From Phalacrocorax aristotelis (Eukaryota; Chordata; Aves; Suliformes; Phalacrocoracidae), in the NCBI RefSeq assembly GCF_949628215.1, contig NC_134279.1, positions 81,523,330 through 81,587,329 on the forward strand: DNA of 64,000 nt, given 5' to 3'. The notes below the pieces were generated by a model. The model was not told the DNA's origin and did no database searches. It was given only the letters and a program-made list of their open reading frames with translations. A program made the position numbers and the translations under genes. Positions 12,701 through 24,965 of this stretch are shown here, one piece after another. Every line of letters begins with the position of its first letter. Positions within the stretch are counted from its first letter, which is position 1.

Positions 12701-13989
12701 AATGTAAAATATGGTTAAAAGAGTGACTAGGAGATGGTTTCGACCCAGGGATACATATCCTTGTGTTTTCCCGTGTAAATTCTCTGGCCTTTCAGCCCGC
12801 CTGTGCCTTTGCTGCAGAATGACGAGGCAAAGGTTTGATTCGCACCGTGTCAAAACTCTGCAGAACGGAGCCACACAAAGCCAAGCCCCATGCATGTAAC
12901 TCCCACGTGTGGGTCTCGTGCAGTGTGTACATAAAGCATTTCCACCTAGAGCAAGTGGTGAACAGGAAGACTTGATCCTTTTTAGCAACAACTGCTCATT
13001 ATCTTATCTGCCTTCATTAAATCCTCTTGCCCAGCAGTCGTGGCTTCCAGCCTCAGATGTCTCCAATGCTTTCGGGTACCTTTTTATTGCTAGAATAACA
13101 TAGCAGTGAGGCTCTGGGATCTGGCTGTGGGGCACCTCCTGTGTTTCAGAAACCATGACCCATCCACACTCTGTGGATTGGAAACCAGCTCTTTAAAGAA
13201 AGCACTCCCAATCCTTGAAATCCCTCCCGGTGCCCAGGGCTTTGCAAACCTTCACTTACTTTTGGCATCCATCTCCAGATTGTGTCACTTGCCAGCTTAG
13301 TTAAGAAGCTGATTTGAATAGTGTTTTATCACACTGTGCTTCACAGACAGCATTGAGTCAGCTTAAAACCAGCGCAGTGTGTACTGGCTCCCAGTTAATT
13401 ATAGTCATAAAACATAATTTACTCCAGTGAAAGGAAATACTTTGAATCCGGAGGGCTTTTTACTGCAGACACCAGTTCCTGTGAAGGGTGTTTTTTCCCC
13501 CTGTTATCACAAGGGGCACGATGCTAGAGAGCGAGTTTTCTCATTGTGGGATTAGAAACCATTGAAGACCGCGTCCAGACTGCCCCCAGCACATGGGCGA
13601 TCACAGTGAGGATGTTTTGCAGAAAATATTTTCCAAAAAGCATTAATAGAGCCCTTGGGAAAGAAAGCAAGAAACTGTACCCTTAGTAAATAACAGCCCG
13701 TCTCTTGCTTGGGATTTCTTTGGGGAGCACCAAGCTCCCCAGGTACCCATCCTCCCTTCAGCGGGACCTGGCTTGAGCCCTAGAGGAGTCCATTTGGTGG
13801 GTTGGTGTTTCCTCCCATTTCAGCTCCCCAGGCAGCAGACTAGCCACAGTGCTAATGCTCTAATTGGGAATTTGTTTTCCCAAAGGCCAGACACTCGCAG
13901 CGTGCCTCCCTGCAAGGAGCTGCACCCTGGTCATTGTCCTGGCCTCAATGTCGCAGAAAAAAGTTATCTCCATTGTAGGGACTTGATCA
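6766..13989. other. Intergenic, nothing coding recognised
   Basis: Only homopolymer tracts (8130, 9795, 10146) and the palindrome at 11278 stand out. The 183-codon frame at 9352-9903 ends in a poly-T-encoded Phe run and is chance. Confidence 0.5.
11278..11299. repeat. Perfect inverted repeat, 10-bp arms
   Basis: TGAAATGAAA and its exact complement TTTCATTTCA separated by GG. No mobile element or gene is attached. Confidence 0.95.
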
Positions 13990-14945
13990 CAGAATCATAG
14001 AATCATAGAATCATTAAGGTTGGAAAAGACCTCTGGGATCAGCAAGTCCAACCGTCAACCCAACACCCCCCGGCCTCCAAAACCATGTCCCCAAGTGCCA
14101 CGTCTGCACGGTGTTTGAACCCCCCCAGGGACGGTGACGCCCCCACCTCTCTGGGCAGCCTGTGCCAGGGCCTGACCCCTCTGGCAGGGAAGGCATTTTC
14201 CCTCATCTCCAACCTAAACCTCCCCTGACGCAGCCTGAGGCCGTTCCCTCTCGCCCTGTCACTGGTGACTTGGGAGCAGAGACCGACCCCCCCCTCACTC
14301 CAGCCCCTCTCAGGCAGCTGCAGAGAGCGAGAAGGGCTCCCCTCAGCCCCCTCTTCTCCAGGCTAAACCCCCCCAGCTCCCTCAGCTGCCCCCCAGCACA
14401 CTTGTGCTCCAGACCCTGCCCCAGCCCCGCTGCCCTTCTCTGGACACGCTCCAGCCCCTCAAGGCCCTTCTTGTCCCGAGGGGCCCAAACCTGAGCCCAG
14501 CATTCGAGGTGGGGCCTCCCCAGGGCCGAGCACGGGGGCCCCATCCCTGCCCGGCTCCTGCTGGCCACACCAGCGCTGACACAAGCCCGGGGGCTGGTGG
14601 CCTCCTTGGCCACCTGGGCACTGCTGGCTCATGCCCAGCCGGCTGTCAGCCAGCACCCCCGGGGCCTTCTCCGCCGGGCACTTCCCAGCCCCTCTACCCC
14701 AGGCCTGCGGCGTTGCCTGGGGTTGGTGTGACCCGAGGGCAGGACCCAGCTCTTGGCCTTGTTAAACCTCACACAACTGGCCTCGGCCCATGGATCCAGC
14801 CTGTCCAGGTCCCTCTGCAGAGCCTTCCTGCCCTCCAGCAGATCAACACTCCTGCCCAACTTGGTGTCATCTGCAAACTTACTGAGGGCGCACTTGATCC
14901 CTTCATCCAGATCATTGATAAAGATATTAAACAAGACTGGCCTCT
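13990..14945 (-). mobile_element. CR1 LINE fragment with end of the reverse-transcriptase ORF
   Basis: About 955 bp. The 3' end is at 13990 with three AATCATAG units. The minus strand then runs through the GC-rich CR1 3' region into ORF2, where a peptide reads [20 protein letters not shown] followed by FADDTKLGR, the reverse-transcriptase YADD-box region with both Asp intact. The element is 5' truncated around 14945, where CR1-like text stops at ACAAGACTGGCC. It is less decayed than the copies at 3.9 and 6.5 kb. GC-rich open frames here on either strand (for example 14203-14613 and 14404-14961) belong to the repeat. Confidence 0.9.
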
Positions 14946-17900
14946 GAAACACATCTACTAAATCCATCTTATTAAATAAATCCATCCCATTAGAACACAT
15001 GATGGTCTGAGAGGTAGAGACGAGGGGAGATTGGGGCCCTCCTCACTGTAGATGTAGCTCTTGGATACATCCCAAGTACAGGACTGAGAGTTATTCTGGA
15101 AGCATGTGCATGTGTGAAAGTCTCTCTCCCATTGTCCAGGAGAAAGTTTCTGGCCAGAAACCAGGTCTGAAGTTTACACAAGAGGTTCAGGTTTGCACGG
15201 CTCAGCGTTTTCTTACCGAGGGGTTGCCTTGGATGAATGCCCAAATACAGAGAGGCAGCTGGGGAAGGAGCATGGCTGAGGACATACGGTGGAGCTGCAG
15301 AGACAGCAACTCACGCCCTCCTTCAAGCTGTCATGAGTGTTTAAAATTGGTGGGAGAAGAGCAGGCAGAAGCTGGAATATCTAGGGAAGGTTGTGGGAAC
15401 AGCTCTTGCTGATGAGCACTGATAGGGCTAACCTTGGAGGGGACAACTTTGTTCCTAGCAGTGTTTGAGACATCTGGGAAGGGCAAGAGCAAGGTGGAAG
15501 TGTTTTGCTGACAGACTGGCACATAACCAAATCCCCTGCCCTCACCTCTTTCCTTGTTCCTCACTACTGAATGAAAAAGCATCTCGTCCACCTGTTTTTT
15601 AGCAGATCTGGCATGAAATTTATGTGCTCTCAGGTTTCTTCCCACCAAAGTACTCCCAAAGCAGTGGGGAGGGAGGCAAGTGGAAGATATGTTTTAATTT
15701 GTCTGGCCAGATGCTCTCCTTGACATTGTGATGGTGAACTTGATCCTATCTAAACATTTGTCCGGGTTTCCTCTTTAGTTTTGCCTCAGTACTGATGCAG
15801 GGGCAATGAGAGGGAAAGCAGCTCCCCTGGGTCTATCTGATAGATGGATACTGGGTACAAATGAGGGGCTGGTCTGAACTCCCAGCCGCCTTTTTGCCTC
15901 CCTTCAAGGCACTGTGCTGAAGTATGGAGGTGACACATCTTGGCCACATCTGACGGAGGGCATTGGAGGGTGCTTGGTGAGTCTGTGATATCCTGATACA
16001 GCTGTGCATGCCTTGCTCCTGCCTCCAGATCCCCTCCTCCCCTCCCCTCCTCATGATTAGATTGTTAATGATATAGAAAGGAAATAGGTGTATATACCAT
16101 CAGAGGATGTGCCCAAAACTGACACCTCTGAAGAGTCAGACTCCCTGGGGAAGCTGAGGCACTGGGTGCCCTAGGGACGTGACCCCAAATCCCAGCAAAC
16201 CCCTAAGAGGTCCCAAAGAGAAACCAGCACTTGTGGCTCCAGCAAGCACTGCCAGCCAGACACTCTCCTTTAGGTTTTAGTTAAGTGCTAACCAACCAGA
16301 AATATGGTCGTCTTCCTCCTCATCGACATGTGCCCGAGTCCCACAGCATCTCTCAGAGGAGACATCCTGTATCAGCACTGCCAGCAGGTCCCCTGGGGGT
16401 CTCCAGTCAACCTCACTGGGGACATGAGCGGCAGGACCAGCAGGGAAATAAAAGCACTTAGAAGAGCAATGTCCATCTCATTTGGTATTTTATCAGGCTT
16501 CCACTTCTCTTTTTAATGTACTGTTAGGAGTTGGGAAGTATTGCTCCAGCTTTGGGCAGGAAGGACCCTAAAGGGAAAGAAAAGTCGTCCACAAGCATTG
16601 GAGGCACTGGCAGATACACACAGAAACAAATCAGGGAAAAACCAAAAACACCCTTAAAATGTTTCATTTCTCTTCAGAGGAGTTTGAAGTTCTCTGTTTC
16701 CTGGGCGCGTTACAGGAGCAGCAGAGTTGAGACACAAGCTTTTAATGAAGTTTATGTAAATTTGGATATGTTTATATTTAGCAAAGCAGATTTAGGAGTA
16801 CTAATAAAGCAGCAGATGAGGCGTAGAAAAGAGCTGGTACAGTTTTCCACCACTGTTATTTTTTAGCTTCCTCCCACCATTCCCAACAAAAAGAGTCTGT
16901 TTCTGTTGCCAGTTTCCCTTCAAAACAAGTGCTTTTGGAAACCCTTTTATCCCTAAGTGCTGCTGAAGCATCTCACCAAGTTGCAGTTCAGTTGCACCAC
17001 ATCACCTTTCTTCTGTGAGCAACAGGGAGCAATTTGGCCCATATTTGCTTTCCTTTACAGCAAATTAAATTTTCCCAACTCTGCTGACCAATCTTTGTTC
17101 ACTGACACTGGAGCATTGAGACAGGCCAAAGCAAGGCCAGGCTTTTTGTTATTTCTAGTCGGACTGAAGCTGAAGCAGCTTTTTTCTTTGGAAGAAAGGT
17201 GAGGGTTGGTGCAGCGAGCCAGATGTGCCGGACTTGGATGCAGAGGTCTGCACTGTGGGTGCCAAGGATGCAGGGTGACTCTTAGCCCTCTATGGATGTG
17301 GGTGGAGGATGAGGCAGAGCTGGAAGTGCCCAGCGGTGGATGGTGACCCATCCTGTGCTTGTGGCTAAGAGGAGAAGAGCAGGGACCACTAACTGAGACC
17401 TGTGACCGTCGTCCCTTCTCGTGCACCTCCTGTCCCCTGAGAAAGCAGCAGGTCCATCTTTGAAGACCACGATGGAATGATACATAGAGAAGCAGGAAAA
17501 TTTGTGGGTGACAAATGAGAACAGAGAGTGTGATGGGTCTCCAGGTCCTCATCTATTGTGTGGGAAGGTTAACCATGACTATTAAACTAAAAGCAGACAT
17601 GCGGTGCATTACCCCATCCATTCGTACACAGCTGTGACCGGGCAAATGGTACTGACAGTGCTTTGATATTACAAAGCGAGTGTGCTTGGAAGGGGATGGA
17701 TGAAGGAGGAATGCCGTCAGACCACAGCACCTGCAATGGCCTGGGCGCTGAGCCAGAGCTGTCCATCTGCATCCCAGAAACACCGCTGAGGGGGTCAGAG
17801 GGAAGTTGCTGGGATGGCGGGTTTCATCCTGCCTCTTACCTCAGCCAGCCGAGGCCTCTGCAGCCACACTTGGGTCTACCTGGACATCCCCTTACAGATG

Positions 17901-20679
17901 GACAAAGCCAAGGAGAAGACAGAAGCAACTCAGCAAGGCCTTGGAAAAAGATGCTTGGGAACCCCTCCTCTCCTGACACCCTGCTGCGACCTTTTTAAAA
18001 TGTACTCTGCTCACTCCAGGAGTGTTTATATTAAGAAATAAGCCAGATTTGGGCCTTGTTGGCATTGCTATGGCAGTAACCTCCAATGCCACCCAGCAGT
18101 GTCTGTTCAGGATATTCCCTACCAGATCTAAACCACAGAGCTACTGAGCCCCCCTCAGCAGACCCCACCTAGGGTGGGTCTTCCAAGGAGGACAGGGTGG
18201 TCCCAGACCCTGTTTTGAGCAAACCTGTCCTTATCAGAAAAGAGCAGAAGTGCTTTGCACACGCAGGGCAGGTCACCTTGAGCATAGCTGCCAGTCATAC
18301 ATGTGAACCCAATGAGATTTAGAGGCTTATGCCTGTATCGGTGGGACGACTGATGCCCTTTAGGCTGCATCCAGCCTCTCTGAACCATTTATCCAGCCCT
18401 GTTGGTTCCTTTCCTGCCCCCAGGGTCCCTCGTTGTGACCATGAAACTGCTCCGTTTGGTGAAGAAGAGCAGTCTTTGATACCAGAGATTTCTATATTTG
18501 TCAGAGGTCAACATGAAACGGAAGGTAATGCAAATTATTACGAGCTACTAGGCAAAAGATGCTACAGAAATACCAAGAAATTTTCCTATTTATGCCACTT
18601 TTACGCTTCTCATTTCATTAACAAAAGGGACAGGATCTAAATTTAGGACTGAAGTGGTCAAAGCTAAAGTTTGAGATAGGGCTTCCCCACAACCCCACAG
18701 CCCCTCCCAGTGAAACAAAGCAAGGAGGTTCAGGTGGCGATAACAAAACAGCAAAACCCCCACACCATTCCCTGTCCACCTCTTACATGCCTGCAAGGCC
18801 AAACTCCTGCCAGACAGATGGAGAGCCAACAGATGGGGGTGTCACTTCTTGTCTGTGTGATTTAACGGGCAGCAGACACCCTGCATGAGAAAACCACAGC
18901 CACTTTCCTTCAACACAGTCTGGGTCTTAAGTTTTCCTCAGGGAGCCCATTTCTATGACACAAAGAGAATCCTGAAAAACATGAAAAACCCCATATCTTG
19001 GCAAGCACTCATGGTATTTATTTTTTTTTTTTACAGGAACCAACCACATGTTTTACCAACATCCACCGGTGCTTTAATGCACACCGGGGAAAAAGCTTGC
19101 AGAAGCTGTATGTTAGTAAATCAACACTGCCGAGCCGAGCATTGGATCCAGAATTTGGCTGCAAGGCTCTGACACGAGGAGCAAGGAAATGTGATCCACC
19201 AAGACCCATTAATTAAAAAGGCATGCTAATCAGGGAGGTTTGTTTCTGGCAGGGCTTTGGTTTGTGCCGTAGATGTCGGGGACATCCGAGACCATCTCCT
19301 CCCAGGGAGGACTTCACAGACCCAGTTCAGTGCTGCAGAAAAGTCCCATTAATGGTTTTTACCTGGTCATCTCCTTTTTGCCTCTGTTTTCCTCCAGCTC
19401 ATCTGGGATGAACCAACAGTCCAGCTGGATCAGATGGGGCTGTCAGATACCCAGAAACCACCGTGAGCATCTCCAAGGCATCTTCCTTGCCACAAACATG
19501 GACTCATGGTATTTGCAGGCACCCCAGCTTCTGACCAGTGTTTCCCTGGAGAGGAAGGGACAGCCCAAAGGAGGCAGGTGGAGCTGGGGGGGGCATCTGG
19601 AGGGGAGATCTTGGAAATCTCTTTGGAGGAAATGGGCTTTTCCAGACCACCAGCACTCAAAGGCAGTCTCGGGTGCCCGAGTGATCCCATTGTGTGTGGT
19701 GACACAGGGATGACTGACGGATTCACAGTATTTTGACTAAGTGCTGAACCTCACTTGAATTTTCAGCTGCAGCTTCTTTTCCTCTTCAACCTGAAATGAC
19801 TCTAATATCCCTAACTTAAGGTGCTGGAGGAGGAGGAGGACATATCTGGAAAAAAAAGTTTTCAGACCAGGAACCAGCTGTGATTGCTAAATTAGGGGAT
19901 TTAGACACATTAAAAAAAAAAGGCAAAAAGACTGACTGAAAAGCTAAAAATACAGCCCGAAACATGGCGTCTGCCTAGGGGCTGCATTTTCACCCTGCTT
20001 TACTGTGGGCCCATCCAACCTAAGGAGGAAGGGCACTGCAACTAGACCCACAATGTTACTACCTACATGTATTTGATGTAAGACAGCAGGAGATAAGCCA
20101 GCCCAAAGCTCTTCCCGTAGGTATCACACCCGAGCTTTTGCAAAACTACAAGCTTGAGGAAGCCGTATCTGGGACAACGTGTGATTAGAAAATGCAAGCG
20201 AGGCTGAGCACAGCCGCTAGCTCCTGCTGTCTCATGGCTGCCCAGGGCCAGCCCTTACAACTGCCATATTAAAAGAGGCTGCTTGAGGTGCCCAAAGAAA
20301 ATGTTATACTTTCCCTAAGGCAAGTACCAGAGGCACAGAAGGTGCTGCTCAGAAAGGAGCTGTTTTTCTGCTCTTCTGTTGGTCATCAGCCTCAGCACAA
20401 GTTGATTACCCTGCTAATTGCTGACCAGATATCAGTGTAATGCTGAGCTATAAAAATGCATGAGTCTCTTCAGGTGAGGGCTAGAGACATCCCACCTGGA
20501 GCCCTTTGCCAGCCAGCTGTGGTGGTCCAGAAGGGAAGGAGCTGGGGGAACTGGGGAGTGTATTGACCATGGGATGCTGTAGATTAACGCACCCAGCTCC
20601 TGATGTGTCGGGTGAGCCTTGTTAATCCAAGTTTACATTTTAAAAAGAGAATAGGAACTTCCAGGCAAGAGGATTTATA

Positions 20680-20865
20680 CGCAAAGGCTTAACAGTTAAA
20701 TTTATTCATGGCTAAATGGAGGAGCCCAGAGTTATTAAAGCATGAAATTGCGCCAGTCAATTAAAGTGTCAATCATAGCCAGCCTCATTTAGGAGAGCTG
20801 CTTTAATCCCAAGAAAGGAACATTTCTTTTGCCTAGTGAGAAAGCACACTGACTTGAAGTTGGTT
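20680..20865. other. Possible conserved noncoding element
   Basis: AT-rich, repeat-free text rich in TTAAA, CAATTAAAG, GTCAATCA and TTTATTCATGG motifs of the kind seen in vertebrate conserved noncoding elements. No comparison was possible. Confidence 0.2.
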
Positions 20866-21477
20866 TTAGTGAAACAGCTGTTCCTCAGTTACTGTTCAAA
20901 GATTTGCCAATTTTTTTTTTTCTTTTATTTATTTTCTGCTGTGCTCCTTCCAAGGTGACTTGTGTTATGCTCAGGTAGAGACACAGAGGCAAGTTGAGCT
21001 GGGGGTGGAATAACGCTGGTGGGATACACAGCAAACAAACAAACACAAAAACTGATCAATGAGACATTTAAACTGGCAAATATCACAGTTCTGGGACGTC
21101 TTTTCCTTTTAAGCATATAACGGATTCTCCTTTTGTTTTTTAGAACTCTGCAGTTAGATTATTCTCCTTGTCACTTCATGCAACATGTGTTTGTTTTATT
21201 TGCTTTTAAAGCCTTTTTTTCCTCTCTGGGCTGAAATCCCAGAATGCTTACTGCATTAGTGGTATGTTTTTAACAAATGATGACTGTCCTTTGGCCCTAG
21301 GTATAGCACAGCTATATAGAGCAAGTCACATACCCGAGCGTAGTGAATGTATAGTCGGGAGAAACACCTCTGGAGGTGGTTTACCTGGAGATGAATGTAA
21401 GCCTTGGTGCCCGATATGATCTTTTATTCCTTCTCCACCAAAGCTCATGAAACAGAGACAAATGACCAAAAAAGGTC

Positions 21478-21592
21478 TTGGGGTTGGCAGGGAAACAGGA
21501 GCACAGGGAGTCCAAACACTTGCCGAGGCTTGCACAATAAGTCATAGGTGGGGCTTGGTAGAGAGCCCAGGTGTCCTGCTGACCCACTGACA
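21478..21592 (-). mobile_element. MIR-like SINE relic
   Basis: GGGAAACAGGAGCACAGGGAG, ACTTGCCGAGGCTTGCACAATAAGTC and GAGCCCAGGTGTCCTGCTGACC keep the order and spacing of the MIR minus-strand consensus. Ends uncertain. Confidence 0.4.
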
Positions 21593-22156
21593 CACTTCAT
21601 TCCCATTGGTGACCAGCAGCAGGTATTTCACTTGAACTGGAGGTATTTTGGAGGTGGGGGCAGCTTTGGGTGTGCTTCCCAGCAGTGAAGTAGTGGTGCG
21701 AGAGTTGACAAGGTTTGTGGGAGGAGGAGGTGGCTGAGCTGCCTTTGCACCATTCCTATTCCTGCAGAAGGGCCCTTCCAATGCCAATCCTGGCTGTGAC
21801 ACAGGGAAAGGGAAAGCTTTAAGGGTGATTTAAGAAACAAAATTTTATGAAACGCAGGCTGTAAGGCAGCTCTGAACCCCTTTCTGTGGTGGATCACACA
21901 AGCTTTGTGGTTATTCCTGCACCAGCGCAGCTTCCTGTGGTGAGAGCCCTGGGTGCACCCTTATGTGGTAGGAGTGAGGCTACTCCCTGCAGGATGTGCT
22001 GGCTTAAACTTTGGGGCTTTAAACTAAAGTTGCCAGGGGAGGGGAACCTCAATCCATCCCACTCCTACCAGTTTGATGCCAGTGCCAGCAATAGATGCCC
22101 AGAGCCTGGAGAAGGATCACAGGTCAGCCGGAGAGCACCTGAAGAGCAGCACAAAG

Positions 22157-22942
22157 GGGTTCCAGCCAGTAAATCAGCTTCATCAGTGGTCCAACTTAAA
22201 TACCTCTATGCAAACACACATAGCCTGGGGAATAAACAAGAGGTGTTAGAGACACGTGCACGCCTGCAGGGCTATGATCTTACTGGCATCACGGAGATGT
22301 GGTGGGATGGCTCCCATGACCAGAGTGTTGGAATGGAAGGATACAGGCTCTTTAGGAAGGACATGCAGGGGAGACGAGGAGGAGGCGTCCCCCTCTATGC
22401 CCATGACCATCTGGAGTGCATGGAGCTCTGCCTGGGGAGGGATGAGGAGCCAGCTGAGAGCTTATGGGTCAGGATTAAGGGGAGGGCAGGGACAGGTGAC
22501 ATTATAGCAGGGGTCTGCTACGGGCCACCTTGACCAGGAAGACAGAGCAGATGAGGCCCTCTGTAGACAGATAGGAGCAGCCTCACGTTCACAAGCCCTG
22601 GTCCTCATGGGAGATTTCAACCACCCCAATATCTGTTGGAAGGACAACACAGTGGGGGATAAGCAATCCGGGAGGTTCCTGGAAAGTGTTGATGATAGCT
22701 TCCTTTTCCAAATGATAGAGGAACCAACGAGGAGAGATGCTATGCTGGACCTTGTTCTCACCATCAAGGAGGGGTTGGTGGGGAATGTGAAGCTCAAGGG
22801 AAGCCTTGGCTGCAGTGACCATGAAATGGTGGAGTTCAAGTTCCTTGGGGCACCAAGGAGGGCACGCAGGAAGCTCACTACCCTGGACTTCAGGAGAGCA
22901 GACTTCGGCCTCTTCAGGGATCTGCTTGGTAGAGTGCCATGA
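22157..22942 (+). pseudogene. CR1 ORF2 endonuclease domain, frameshifted
   Basis: AP-endonuclease-like domain of the CR1 element, which would nick target DNA in an active copy. The segment to 22533 has the N-terminal half (LKYLYANTHSLGNK to DIIAGVCYGPP). A single-base frame change near 22527 then moves the second half (GDFNHPNICW, DAMLDLVLT, CSDHEMVEF) into the next frame, closed by TGA at 22940-22942. The conserved SDH near the end is kept. Confidence 0.85.
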
Positions 22943-23104
22943 GAGAAAGCTCTGTGGGGAAGAGGGGCCCAAGAAAGCTAATATGGTTAATATTCAAGGA
23001 TCCTGGACAAATACAAACACAAAAAGGAAGCCTACAGAGGGTGGAAGCAAGGACAGGTAGCCTGGGAGGAATACAGATAAATTGTCCGAGCAGCCAGGGA
23101 TCAG

Positions 23105-24324
23105 GGTGGGAAAGCTAAAGCCGTGATAGAATTAAATGTGGCCAGGGACGTCAAGGGCAACAAGAAAAGTTTCTATAGGTACGTCAGTGATAAAAGGAAG
23201 ACTAGGGAAAATGTGGGCACTCTCTGGAAGGAAACAGGAGACCTGGGTACCAGGGATATGGAGAAGGCTGAGGTACTCAATGACTTTTTTGCCTCAGTCT
23301 TCACCAGCAGGTGCTCAAGCCATACCACCCATGTCACAGAAGGCAAAGGCAGGGACTGGGAGAATGAAGAATCACCCACTGCAGGAGAAGATCAGGTTTG
23401 AGACCATCTAAAGAATCTGAAGGTGCAAAGGTCCATGAGACCCTTTGAGATGCATCCATGGGTCCTGAGGGAACTGGCAGATCAAGTTGCTAAGCCGCTG
23501 TCCATCATATTTGAGAAGTCGTGGCAGTGCCATGAAGTTCCCGCTGACTGGAAAAGGGGAAACATAAACCCCATTTTTAAAAAGGGAAAAAAGGAAGACC
23601 CAGGGAACTACAGGCCACTCAGTCTCAGCCCTCTGCCTGGCAAGATCATGGAGCAGGTCCTCCTGGAAACTGTGCTAAGGCACATGGAAAATAAGGAGGT
23701 GGTTGGTGATAGCCAGTGTGCCTTCACTAAGGGCAAATCGTGCCTGACAAATTTGGTGGCCTTCTACTATGGGGTTACAGCATTGGTGGATAAGAGAAAA
23801 GCAACAGACGTCTTCTACCTGGACTTCTGCAAAGCATTTGATCTGTCCTGCACGACATCTTTGTCTCTAAATTGGTGAGACACAGATTTGACAGATGGAG
23901 CACTTGGTGGATAAGGAATTGGCTGGATGGTCACACTCAGAGTTGTGGTCAATGGCTCCATGTCCAAGTGGAGACCAGTGACAAGTGGTGTTCCTCAGGG
24001 GTCGGTATTGAGACTGGTGCGTTTAACATTTTTGTTGGCAACACGGACAGTGGGATCGAGCGCACCCTCAGCGAGTTTGCCAATGACACCAAGCTGTGTG
24101 GTGTGGTCAACACACTGGAGGGAAGGGGTGCCATCCGGAGGGACCTTGACAAGCTTGAGAGGTGGGCCTATGCAAACGTCATGAAGTTCAACAAGGCCAA
24201 GAGCAAGGTCCTGCACCTGGGTTGGGGCAATCCCAAGCATAACTGCAGGCTGGGCAGAGAATGGGTTAAGAGCAGCCCTGAGGAGAAGGACTTGGGGTGG
24301 TGTTTGATGAGAAGGTTAACATGA
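23105..24324 (+). pseudogene. CR1 ORF2 reverse-transcriptase domain, broken
   Basis: Reverse-transcriptase part of the same element, in at least three pieces: 23123-23401 (connector), 23423-23878 (fingers and motif [10 protein letters not shown]) and 23872-24324 (motif C and thumb). The segment between motif A and motif C is damaged. Motif C reads FANDTKL, where CR1 elements have FADDTKL, so one of the two metal-binding aspartates is lost. Confidence 0.85.
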
Positions 24325-24965
24325 CCCAGCAATATGTGCTTGCAGCCCAGGAACCCAACCGTATCCTGGGCTGCATCAAAAGAAGCGTGGCCAGCAGGGC
24401 GAGGGAGGTGGTTCTGTGCCTCTGCTCCGCTTTTGCGAGACCCAATCTGGATCAGCTCTGTGTTGAGCTCTGGGGCCCCCAACATAAGAAGGACATGGAC
24501 CTGTCGGAGTGAGTCCAGAGGAGGGCCAGGAAGATGATCTGAGGGCTGGAGCCCCTCTGCTACGAGGCCAGGCTGGGAGAGTTGGGGTGGTTCAGCCTGG
24601 GGAAGAGAAGGCTGTGGGGAGACCTTATTGGGGGCTTCTAGTACCTGAAGGGTCCTACAAGAAAGCTGGAGAGGGACTTTTTACAAGGGCATGAAGTGAC
24701 AGGACAAGGGATGATGGTTTGAAACTGAAAAAGGGCAGATTTAGACTGGATATGAGGAAGAAATTCTTCACTATGAGGGTGGTAAAACCCTGGCCCAGGT
24801 TGTCCCGAGAGGTGGTCGATGCCCCATCCCTGGAAACACCCAAGGCCAGGTTGGACGGGGCTCTGAGCAACCTGATCTGGTTGGGGGTGTCCCTGCTCAC
24901 TGCAGGGGGTTGGGCTGGATGGCCTCTAAAGCTCCTTTCCAACCCAAACCATTCTGATTCTATGA

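Larger units (their letters stand above)
14946..22029. other. Intergenic, nothing coding recognised
   Basis: Holds the MIR-like relic (21.48 kb), a possible conserved element (20.68 kb) and poly-T tracts at 19020 and 20911. No exon recognised. Confidence 0.5.
22030..24965 (+). mobile_element. Long CR1 LINE, inactive (ORF2 endonuclease and RT remnants)
   Basis: Nearly 3 kb of plus-strand CR1 covering most of ORF2 and the 3' end. Seen: endonuclease pieces (YANTHSLGNKQE, DLTGITEMWWD, GDFNHPNICW, GCSDHEMVEFK), RT pieces ([29 protein letters not shown]), the catalytic box as FANDTKL, then PWPRLSREVVDAPSLE and the tail ATTCTG-ATTCTATGA ending near 24965. Frame breaks: a TGA ends the first endonuclease frame at 22531 and the sequence resumes one frame over; further stops lie at 22940, around 23400, 23876 and 24324. 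ORF1 and the promoter are missing. The 5' boundary is approximate. Confidence 0.93.

Noticed and set aside
14203-14961. Pro/Arg-rich frames on both strands
   Set aside because: They lie in the GC-rich 3' region of a CR1 element.
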